Source: Rhodanobacter sp.
Lineage (GTDB): Bacteria; Pseudomonadota; Gammaproteobacteria; Xanthomonadales; Rhodanobacteraceae
Direction: 5' to 3'
Assembly (NCBI GenBank): GCA_026193555.1
Contig: JAPHUU010000424.1
Coordinates: forward strand, 1 to 5,372
Length of the DNA stretch: 5,372 nucleotides
Positions 1-4,839 of the stretch are shown piece after piece. How positions within the stretch are numbered: the stretch's first letter is position 1; every line of letters starts with the position of its first letter. The translations under genes and the position numbers were made by a program. Under the pieces are notes generated by a model. It was not told the DNA's origin. It did not search any database and saw only the letters and a program-made list of their open reading frames with translations.

Positions 1-860
1 ACAAGTTCTCCGATTCGTCCGAGGGTCGATTGGGTCTGACCAAGCTGCCATTTGGTGTGCAGCCGTTCGACTCACACAATTATTTCTTCAGCTCGAACTA
101 CTATCTGGGCCTGGAAGACAGCTATGCCATGGGTGCGAAGTACATTTTTTCGTCTGACCCGTGGAATGTGCAACTGGCGTTCTTCAAGAACGATTCCATG
201 GGTGGTGTTGATGGCTACGTCGGCAATCGTTCGGACAGCTATACCTACAATGTCGTCGGGTCCCGTTCGCTCGGTGAGGGCATTTACGCCAACCCCGCCA
301 ATCCGATAGGTACCGCCAACACGGCGGCGGCACGTGTGGCATACACGTTCAAACCCGGTGGCGATACCAGCATCGAGATTGGTGCTTCCGGTTTGCATGG
401 TTCGCTGCAGTCGAGTGCCATGAGCGTGGGGCACTACGATGCTTATGCGCTGCACATGAATGCCGATCGCGGCCCGTGGAACCTGCAGTTGCAGGCGCTG
501 CGCTACGATTATGCGGTTGACGGTGGGGCAACGCGCCTGGCCGTGGGCGCCTATCACTTCTTCGACAGCATCGCCGCTCGCGCCAACAGCTATACCGGCA
601 ACGTCGCGTACAAGCTGCCGGTGTCGTGGGGGCCGATCAGCGCGCTCACGTTCTACAACGACTATTCCACGGTCAACCACAAATCCGGCGGCTTGGCGCA
701 TACCTGGATGAACGTCAGCGGCGTCTCCGTAGCAGCGGGTGACCTGTTCACGTACTTTGACTTCGTCACTGCGCGCAACCAGCCCTTCATTGGCGGCAGC
801 ATGGCGGGCGACGGCAAGGTCGAGCATCGCTTCAACATCAATTTCGGCTACTACTTCTAG
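1..860 (+). CDS. Outer-membrane beta-barrel porin, C-terminal part (5' end outside window)
   Basis: The reading frame is already open at the left edge (first whole codon at base 3, KFSDSSEGR...) and runs 285 residues to TAG at 858-860. The TTG at base 30 is therefore not the start. The protein is rich in aromatic and small residues in alternating beta-strand patterns (for example YFFSSNYYLGLED, then WNVQLAFFKND and WNLQLQALRYDY). It ends RFNINFGYYF, with the C-terminal phenylalanine and alternating aromatics that the BAM complex recognises in outer-membrane proteins. The segment LTKLPFGVQPF recalls the 'PFG' strand of OprP/OprO-like and related porins. I therefore infer a passive channel in the outer membrane, but the substrate cannot be read from the sequence. 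It stands alone on this strand, convergent with kynU, and a strong hairpin follows its stop. Bases 61-180 are only about 48% G+C, well below the minus-strand genes (about 77% at 1141-1200). The family is sure only to the level of porin-like barrel. Confidence 0.82.
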   Translation, partial: KFSDSSEGRLGLTKLPFGVQPFDSHNYFFSSNYYLGLEDSYAMGAKYIFSSDPWNVQLAFFKNDSMGGVDGYVGNRSDSYTYNVVGSRSLGEGIYANPANPIGTANTAAARVAYTFKPGGDTSIEIGASGLHGSLQSSAMSVGHYDAYALHMNADRGPWNLQLQALRYDYAVDGGATRLAVGAYHFFDSIAARANSYTGNVAYKLPVSWGPISALTFYNDYSTVNHKSGGLAHTWMNVSGVSVAAGDLFTYFDFVTARNQPFIGGSMAGDGKVEHRFNINFGYYF

Positions 861-886
861 GCTGAGGCTGCGCTCGGGCAAAGGCA

Positions 887-917
887 GGGAGACGCGCGCG
901 AAGCGTGCGCGTTTCCT
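887..917 (+). terminator. Hairpin after the porin stop, probable intrinsic-type terminator
   Basis: Bases 887-900 pair with 904-917 around a 3-base loop (AAG), giving an uninterrupted 14-bp stem in the plus-strand RNA. Three of its pairs are G-U (887/917, 891/913, 898/906). It begins 27 bases after the porin stop. On the opposite strand the three G-U pairs become A-C mismatches, so the structure favours plus-strand RNA, which fits termination of the porin transcript. There is no proper U-tract; the only T run (912-914) lies inside the stem. Efficiency is therefore uncertain, and an mRNA 3'-end stabilising role is possible. Confidence 0.6.
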
Positions 918-982
918 CAACGCCGAAGTGTGTGTTGCGGCACGCCATGCTGGATGGGCACGGCGCAAGCGGGGCAGGGAAC

Positions 983-1000
983 GGACAGCGAAAACTGTCC
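983..1000 (-). terminator. Short hairpin downstream of kynU
   Basis: GGACAG at 983-988 and CTGTCC at 995-1000 form a perfect 6-bp stem with a 6-base loop. In the minus-strand transcript this lies 18 bases after the kynU stop, with loop UUUUCG. No U-run follows (the RNA continues GUUCCCUGCC), so it is at best a weak terminator or a 3'-end stabiliser. It is the only clear structure between kynU and the convergent porin hairpin. Confidence 0.35.
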
Positions 1001-1018
1001 TGTCGAGATATCCTCGCG

Positions 1019-2296
1019 TCAGGCCGCCCGACTCCAGTTCCGTACCGCCTCGGCAAAGGCCAGGCAATCCGCGAGGCGGTTGTACAGCGGTGCGGGCGAA
1101 ATGCGAATCACGTCCGGTTCGCGCCAGTCGCCGATGACGCCGTGCTCCATCAGGTACTCGAACAGGGCGCGGCCGCGGGCGCGGCCGCCGCTCACGCGGA
1201 TCGACAGCTGCGCTCCCCGGCGGGCGGGATCGGCTGGCGTGACGACTTCCAGCACGTCGGCCAGTCGGGTCTGCACCAGCCACTCCAGGTAGCCGGTGAG
1301 TTGCAGCGACTTCGCGCGCAGGCGATCCATGCCGGCACGGCGGAAGAGCTGCAGCGACACCCGCAGCGGCGCCAGCGCCAGGATCGGCGGGTTCGACAGC
1401 TGCCAGCCATCGGCGCCAGGCGTGGGCACGAACTGCGGGCCCATCTGGAAGCGGGTGGTCTTGTCGTGGCCCCACCAGCCGGCAAAGCGCGGCAGCGTGG
1501 CAGTGGCGTGGCGCTGATGCACGAACGCGCCGCCGACCGCGCCGGGGCCACTGTTGAGATATTTGTAGCTGCACCAGATCGCGAAGTCGGCACCGCTGTC
1601 GTGCAGCTGCAGCGGCAGGTTGCCGACCGCGTGGGCGAGGTCGAAGCCGACCACGCAGCCGTGGGGGTGAGCCAGTTCGGTGATCGCCTTGAGGTCGAAC
1701 GCCTGCCCGTTGCGGTACTGCACGCCGGGCAGCATCACCAGCGCGATGCGCGAGCCGTGTTCGGCCAGCGTGCGCTCGATCGCCTGCATCGAGATGGTGC
1801 CGTTCGGTTCGTCGGCCTGCAGCTCGATCAAGGCTGTGGCCGGATCGAAGCCGTGGAAGCGGACCTGCGACTCCACCGCGTAGCGGTCGGTGGGAAACGC
1901 GCCGGCCTCGATCAGGATCGCCGGACGCTCGGTAGTGGGGCGATAGAAGCTCACCATCATCAGGTGCAGGTTCACCCCCAGCGTGTTCATCGCCACCACT
2001 TCGGACGGCTGCGCGCCGACGATGGCGGCGAGGTCGTCGCGCACATACTCGTGGTAATCCATCCACGGCAGGCGGCCCTTGAAGTGGCCTTCCACGGCCA
2101 GCTCGGCCCAGTAGTCGAGTTCGGCGTTGACCGCGTCCCTCACGGCGCGCGGCTGCAGGCCCAGCGAGTTGCCGCAGAAATAGACACTGTCGCGCCCTTC
2201 GTGCGGCGGGATCAGAAACTCGCCGCGGAACGCGCGCAGCGGGTCGGCGGCGTCCCGGGCGCGGGCCCAGTCGGCGGTGGCCTGGTAATCGGGCAT
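1019..2296 (-). CDS. kynU: Kynureninase (L-kynurenine hydrolase, EC 3.7.1.3)
   Basis: This is a cytoplasmic PLP enzyme that cleaves L-kynurenine to anthranilate plus alanine, and 3-hydroxykynurenine to 3-hydroxyanthranilate plus alanine. The 425-residue product matches the usual bacterial length (about 415-425). Family signatures are visible in order: FCGNSLGLQP (40-49), MNTLGVNLHLMM (103-114), the FPTDRY segment (134-139), FDLAHAVGNLPL (218-229) with the cofactor-ring aspartate D219, and WCSYKYLNSGPG (241-252) with K245 as the Schiff-base lysine. FAGWWGH (271-277), GWQLSNPPI (297-305) and RISPAPLYN (398-406) follow. The ATG giving MPDYQATADW is chosen because the frame upstream is arginine-rich noise and an AGGA (2306-2309) lies 9 bases upstream. 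A GC-dense stretch near residues 369-377 (GGRARGRAL, two NotI-type sites) looks like a mild local expansion. It is the last gene of the ACMSD/exported-protein/kynU group, 71 bp after the exported protein, and may be read through or have its own promoter. Confidence 0.97.
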   Translation of the reverse strand: MPDYQATADWARARDAADPLRAFRGEFLIPPHEGRDSVYFCGNSLGLQPRAVRDAVNAELDYWAELAVEGHFKGRLPWMDYHEYVRDDLAAIVGAQPSEVVAMNTLGVNLHLMMVSFYRPTTERPAILIEAGAFPTDRYAVESQVRFHGFDPATALIELQADEPNGTISMQAIERTLAEHGSRIALVMLPGVQYRNGQAFDLKAITELAHPHGCVVGFDLAHAVGNLPLQLHDSGADFAIWCSYKYLNSGPGAVGGAFVHQRHATATLPRFAGWWGHDKTTRFQMGPQFVPTPGADGWQLSNPPILALAPLRVSLQLFRRAGMDRLRAKSLQLTGYLEWLVQTRLADVLEVVTPADPARRGAQLSIRVSGGRARGRALFEYLMEHGVIGDWREPDVIRISPAPLYNRLADCLAFAEAVRNWSRAA

Positions 2297-2322
2297 GGCC
2301 TTGGGTCCTGTGCGGCAGTTTG

Positions 2323-2350
2323 GGCGGGATCGACGACGGCCGATCCCGCC
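2323..2350 (-). repeat. Perfect inverted repeat between the exported-protein gene and kynU
   Basis: GGCGGGATCG (2323-2332) and CGATCCCGCC (2341-2350) are exact reverse complements separated by 8 bases. In the minus-strand RNA this hairpin starts 17 bases after the stop of the exported protein and ends just ahead of the kynU ribosome site (2306-2309), leaving that site free. No U-run follows. It could be a partial terminator, an mRNA processing or stability element that sets the ratio of kynU to upstream genes, or an operator. The sequence alone does not decide between these. Confidence 0.6.
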
Positions 2351-2367
2351 GTGACGGAGTGGGCGGA

Positions 2368-2892
2368 TTACTTCAGCTCGGCGGCGATCGCGTCGCAGCC
2401 CTTGTCGAATGCGGTTTTCCACGCGGCGCCGGCCAGCGTCTCGGTGGGCCTCACGCAACGCAGCTGGATCGCATGGCCGTTCTTGAACCAGTAGTGCTCG
2501 ACATAGCTGAACTGGACGCCGTTTTCGGTGGCCGTGTAGAAGTTGCTGTTCGGGCCGGGCGGCACCGGCTTGACCTTGTAGCCGGGCAGCGACAGCGCCT
2601 TTGCGTCGGCCTCGGCCTTGTACTGGTTGAAGCTGCTGACGTCGGCGGCCTGTTTCACCGTCACCGAGATGCGAGCGAGGCTGACCTTGCCGGTGAGCGA
2701 GGGGTCGGGCACCTGGAACACGCGCACTTCCGGGTCACCCTGGGTTTCCATGATGCCCAGCCAACTGTCCGGGGTGCGGAAGTTGACCGTGCCGTCGGCC
2801 ATGCTGACGTCGGTGGCGTGGACGATGCCGGCCAGCAGCAGGGTGGTGCCGAGGCCGATGGCGATGCAGGCGGTTGTGCGCAGGAAGCTCAT
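2368..2892 (-). CDS. Small exported protein of unknown function in the kynurenine cluster
   Basis: The 174-residue product starts with a textbook Sec signal peptide: basic MSFLRTT, a hydrophobic core (about residues 8-23) and a probable signal peptidase I cut after VHA (residue 26). There is no lipobox cysteine, so the mature protein of about 148 residues should be soluble in the periplasm or secreted. It has two cysteines, in QLRCVRP (about 144) and DKGCDA (about 166), which could form a disulfide. The order of segments is FRTPDSW, VRVFQVPDP, ARISVTV, a helix, YTATENGVQFSYVEHYWF, HAIQLRCV, and a C-terminal helix WKTAFDKGCDAIAAEL. This resembles a Mog1/PsbP-like alpha-beta fold (DcrB-type), but only by inference. 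A GGAG (2898-2901) lies 5 bases before the ATG, and the ATG overlaps the ACMSD stop as ATGA, indicating translational coupling. Residues 111-113 are PPG, a known strong ribosome-stalling motif. I do not recognise the family. Confidence 0.85.
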   Translation of the reverse strand: MSFLRTTACIAIGLGTTLLLAGIVHATDVSMADGTVNFRTPDSWLGIMETQGDPEVRVFQVPDPSLTGKVSLARISVTVKQAADVSSFNQYKAEADAKALSLPGYKVKPVPPGPNSNFYTATENGVQFSYVEHYWFKNGHAIQLRCVRPTETLAGAAWKTAFDKGCDAIAAELK

Positions 2893-3923
2893 GCTGACTC
2901 CGGGAAGTTGGGGGCGGGGGCGAAGCGATGCCGGGGCAGGCCCAGCCATTCGAGCGCGGTACCGTGGAACAACCGGGCCTGGGCGACATCGTCCAGATCC
3001 AGTGCCTCGATGCCACTGCCGGGCTCTTGCTCGCCCAGCGGGAAAGGATAGTCGGTGCCGAGCATCACCTGCTCGACACCTGTCACATCCAGCAGATAGC
3101 GCAGCGCCCGGTCGTCGTGCACGCAGGAGTCGAAGTAGAACCGCTTGAGGTATTCGCGCGGGTTGCGCGGGTTGTCGGTGGCGACCAGGTCCGGACGCAT
3201 CTTGAAGCCATGCTCGATGCGGCCGATCGTCGAGGGGAAGCTGCCGCCGCCATGGGCCAGCATCACGCGCAGCTTCGGCAGCCGCTCCAGCACGCCGCCG
3301 AAGGCCAGGCAGCAGGCGGCGCGCGCCTGCTCGGCCGGCATGCCGACCAGCCACGGCATCCAGTACTTCGGCATGCTGGCCGCGCCCATCATGTCCCACG
3401 GATGCACCAGCACCGCGGCGCCCAGATCCGCCGCCGCCTCGAAGAACGGGAACAGCTCCGGCGCATCAAGGTTCCAGTCGCCGCAATGCGAGCCGACCTG
3501 CACGCCCTGCAGGCCCAGCTCGTCGATGCAGCGCTCCAGTTCACGGACCGCCAGCCCCGGCGCCTGCAGCGGCACCGTGCCGATGCCGGCGTAGTGGCGC
3601 GGGTAATCGCGGCACAGCTCGCCCATGTGGTTGTTCAGATGGCGATGCAGTTCCAGCGCCTGATGGCCCGGCGCCCAGTACGAGAACAGCACCGGCACGG
3701 TCGAGATCACCTGCACGCCCACTCCGAAGCGGGCGTAGTCGTCGATGCGCATCTGCGGGTCGAATGCCGAATCCCACACTTCGCGAAAGAAGCGGCCGTC
3801 CTTGTAGATGCGGTGGCGGTCGTCGCTATGAGTCATCACCGGAAAGCGCTCGTCGCCGTACTTGGCCGCCAGGTTTGGCCAGTCGCGGGGCAGGATGTGC
3901 GCGTGGGAATCGATCTTCAGCAT
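2889..3923 (-). CDS. 2-amino-3-carboxymuconate-6-semialdehyde decarboxylase (ACMSD, EC 4.1.1.45)
   Basis: This is a zinc-dependent, non-oxidative decarboxylase of the amidohydrolase superfamily. It converts 2-amino-3-carboxymuconate semialdehyde (from 3-hydroxyanthranilate cleavage) to 2-aminomuconate semialdehyde, competing with spontaneous closure to quinolinate. At 344 residues it is close to the family's roughly 335. The metal ligands are in place: HxH in IDSHAHI (H7, H9), H174 in VLVHPWDMMG, and D291 in LGTDYPFP. The catalytic histidine is H224 in LAHGGGSFPSTIGR. R47 (FFREVWD) and R235 (IGRIEHG) match the two substrate-binding arginines of the Pseudomonas fluorescens enzyme (R51, R239), including the 11-residue spacing from histidine to arginine. 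The start gives MLKIDSHAHI, with the HxH at the expected N-terminal place. No good ribosome site precedes it (AGAGG is 15 bases away), so it may be leaderless. It is the first gene of the cluster; its TGA overlaps the next ATG by 4 bases. In some bacteria the gene is called nbaD or amnD-like. Confidence 0.94.
   Translation of the reverse strand: MLKIDSHAHILPRDWPNLAAKYGDERFPVMTHSDDRHRIYKDGRFFREVWDSAFDPQMRIDDYARFGVGVQVISTVPVLFSYWAPGHQALELHRHLNNHMGELCRDYPRHYAGIGTVPLQAPGLAVRELERCIDELGLQGVQVGSHCGDWNLDAPELFPFFEAAADLGAAVLVHPWDMMGAASMPKYWMPWLVGMPAEQARAACCLAFGGVLERLPKLRVMLAHGGGSFPSTIGRIEHGFKMRPDLVATDNPRNPREYLKRFYFDSCVHDDRALRYLLDVTGVEQVMLGTDYPFPLGEQEPGSGIEALDLDDVAQARLFHGTALEWLGLPRHRFAPAPNFPESA
2898..2901 (-). 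promoter_or_regulatory. Ribosome binding site of the exported protein, inside the ACMSD 3' end
   Basis: GGAG on the minus strand sits 5 bases before the ATG at 2892-2890 and lies within the last codons of ACMSD. It fixes the start of the exported protein at the ATGA overlap and supports co-translation of the two genes. Confidence 0.65.
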
Positions 3924-3929
3924 CGCTGC

Positions 3930-3935
3930 AGTGTA
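3930..3935 (-). promoter_or_regulatory. Possible -10 element for a leaderless ACMSD transcript
   Basis: The minus strand reads TACACT (4 of 6 matches to TATAAT) in a TTTTACACT context, the only AT-rich spot in an otherwise very GC-rich upstream region. It ends 6 bases before the ATG at 3923, so the start of transcription would fall at or near the start codon, which would explain the missing ribosome site. No convincing -35 box is seen. This is a weak call. Confidence 0.25.
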
Positions 3936-3943
3936 AAACCTCT

Positions 3944-3960
3944 GCGCGACGGCGTCGCGC
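3944..3960. promoter_or_regulatory. 17-bp palindrome upstream of ACMSD, candidate operator
   Basis: GCGCGAC (3944-3950) and GTCGCGC (3954-3960) are perfect reverse complements around GGC. It lies 20 bases ahead of the ACMSD start codon, just upstream of the TACACT box, where a regulator of a tryptophan/kynurenine operon would be expected to bind. Kynurenine operons in other proteobacteria are controlled by the Lrp/AsnC-type KynR. No such gene is in the window, and the site could equally be a chance GC-rich inverted repeat. Confidence 0.35.
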
Positions 3961-4034
3961 CTGTGCGCCGCCGCCGCCGGGGCGTTTCAGGCCGGTGACG
4001 GGCGCGGATCGGGCACGGCAGCATGCGGCGCGTA

Positions 4035-4056
4035 CCCTCCCGCCTTCGGGACAGGG
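4035..4056. repeat. Hairpin in the efpL-ACMSD intergenic region
   Basis: TCCCG (4038-4042) and CGGGA (4047-4051) pair around CCTT. CCC (4035-4037) pairs with GGG (4054-4056) across a 2-base bulge. It has no U-run on either strand. Its role is unknown; it sits in the middle of the 225-bp noncoding gap 3924-4148, in which I find no supported gene. Confidence 0.35.
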
Positions 4057-4114
4057 GCAAGCAGCCGGTCATGGCGGGCCGCCATCCGCCATCCGGCCTC
4101 GCCCGGGCCTGACG

Positions 4115-4140
4115 CACGCGAGGCGTCGCCGCGCCTCGTG
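4115..4140 (-). terminator. Hairpin directly downstream of efpL
   Basis: In the minus-strand RNA, CACGAGGCG (from 4140-4132) pairs with the sequence at 4125-4115 around a 6-base loop. This gives nine pairs with a 2-base bulge. The hairpin starts 8 bases after the efpL stop. No U-tract follows, as is common in high-GC genomes, so it is a terminator-like or 3'-stabilising hairpin rather than a classical terminator. It supports efpL ending its own unit before ACMSD. Confidence 0.4.
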
Positions 4141-4148
4141 CAAACGAA

Positions 4149-4712
4149 TCAGGCGCGGCCGGCAAACTCGCCGGTGAGCGTATTCACCCACACTTTCTCG
4201 TCGTTGCTGACGTACTCGGGGACCTGGATTTCCACTCCGGTATTGAGCTTGGCCGGCTTGTTGCGCTTGGTGGCGCTGGAGCCCTTCATTTCCGGTGCGG
4301 TATCGACCACGGTCAGCACCACGCTGCTCGGCACCTGCAGCCCGACCGGCACATCGTCGATCACCTGCACGTAGTAGCCCTCGATGCCTTCCACGATATA
4401 ACCGGCGTTGTCGCCGACCAGTTCGGGCGAGAGCAGGTACTGGGTGTAATCCTCGGCATCCATGAACACGAACGCGTCGCCGTCCATGTACGAGAAGTTC
4501 GCGGCGCGGCGGATCAGATCCATCTCGCGCAGGTCGTCATCGGCGCGCAGGCTGAGGTCGAACTTGCGCCCGCCGGGGATCGAATACAGGGTGAAACGAA
4601 ACGTGACGTTACCGCCACGTGCGCTGGGCGAGCTGCGTTCGATGTCGCGCACCTGATAGACGGTGCCGTCGTGTTCGACCACATTGCCTTTCTTGACGTC
4701 GGAAGCTTTCAT
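4149..4712 (-). CDS. efpL: Elongation factor P-like protein EfpL (YeiP)
   Basis: This is a cytoplasmic paralogue of EF-P that binds the ribosome near the peptidyl-tRNA and relieves stalling at proline-containing motifs. The 187-residue length and sequence follow E. coli YeiP/EfpL closely. Shared stretches include the loop SPSARGG (28-34; E. coli SPTARGA), [25 protein letters not shown] (E. coli RRYVDFSYVDGNEYVFMD), [23 protein letters not shown] (137-159) and [13 protein letters not shown] (162-174). The order is an N-terminal KOW-like domain (about 1-65) and then two OB-fold domains. R32 at the loop tip corresponds to R33 of E. coli EfpL. Canonical EF-P instead carries a modified lysine or rhamnosylated arginine in a different loop, so this is the L subfamily. 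The start [10 protein letters not shown] fits the family; the frame upstream reads through the repeat array and is not coding. No strong ribosome site is visible before it. It is 127 bp from the SDR stop and 225 bp from ACMSD, so likely its own unit. Confidence 0.95.
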   Translation of the reverse strand: MKASDVKKGNVVEHDGTVYQVRDIERSSPSARGGNVTFRFTLYSIPGGRKFDLSLRADDDLREMDLIRRAANFSYMDGDAFVFMDAEDYTQYLLSPELVGDNAGYIVEGIEGYYVQVIDDVPVGLQVPSSVVLTVVDTAPEMKGSSATKRNKPAKLNTGVEIQVPEYVSNDEKVWVNTLTGEFAGRA

Positions 4713-4750
4713 GGGCTGACTCGGAGTTGGGATGACGGGATGAAATTCCG

Positions 4751-4837
4751 GGGAACGGGGAGCGGGGAGCCGGGAACGGAAAGAGCCGGCCATCGAGGCT
4801 TTTCGCTTTGGCCTTTGTTCCCCGTTCCCTGTTCCCT
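4751..4837. repeat. 7-bp repeat array with inverted arms (GGGAACG-type units)
   Basis: The left arm carries 7-base units in register: GGGAACG (4751), GGGAGCG (4758), GGGAGCC (4765), GGGAACG (4772) and a degenerate GAAAGAG (4779). The right arm holds three inverted units, TGTTCCC (4816), CGTTCCC (4823) and TGTTCCC (4830). Bases 4751-4770 match the reverse complement of 4817-4836 at 17 of 20 positions. All three differences are G against U in plus-strand RNA, so that strand can pair fully while the minus strand has three A-C mismatches. About 46 bases separate the arms. The array ends 3 bases from the SDR stop codon and fills most of the SDR-efpL gap. Such 7-mer intergenic arrays are, from memory, common in Xanthomonadales. 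Just outside it, GGGATGA occurs twice (4729, 4737) with 8-base spacing. Confidence 0.75.
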
Positions 4838-4839
4838 GC

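Noticed and set aside
30..32. TTG as start of the porin
   Set aside because: The frame is open upstream to the window edge with sensible porin-like sequence, and 276 residues would be too short for a full barrel with signal peptide.
72..2066. Minus-strand open frame of 664 codons running across the porin and kynU
   Set aside because: It spans two real genes in other frames and the noncoding gap between them. Its product is an arginine-rich, low-complexity translation, so it is a GC-driven shadow.
905..2494. Long plus-strand open frame (529 codons) opposite kynU
   Set aside because: It is antisense to a well-supported kynureninase, has a composition typical of mirror frames in GC-rich DNA (rich in Arg, Ala, Gly, Val, His and Gln), and shows no recognisable domain.
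2928..3998. Plus-strand open frame (356 codons) opposite ACMSD
   Set aside because: It is antisense to a gene with all its catalytic residues intact; the product is His/Arg/Gln-rich with no motif.
3764..4177. Plus-strand open frame of 132 codons across the efpL-ACMSD gap
   Set aside because: Arg/Pro/Ala-rich shadow with no ribosome site or motif; it overlaps the ends of both flanking genes.
4751..4837. CRISPR-like array
   Set aside because: The units are 7 bases in direct tandem with no spacers, and there are no cas genes nearby.
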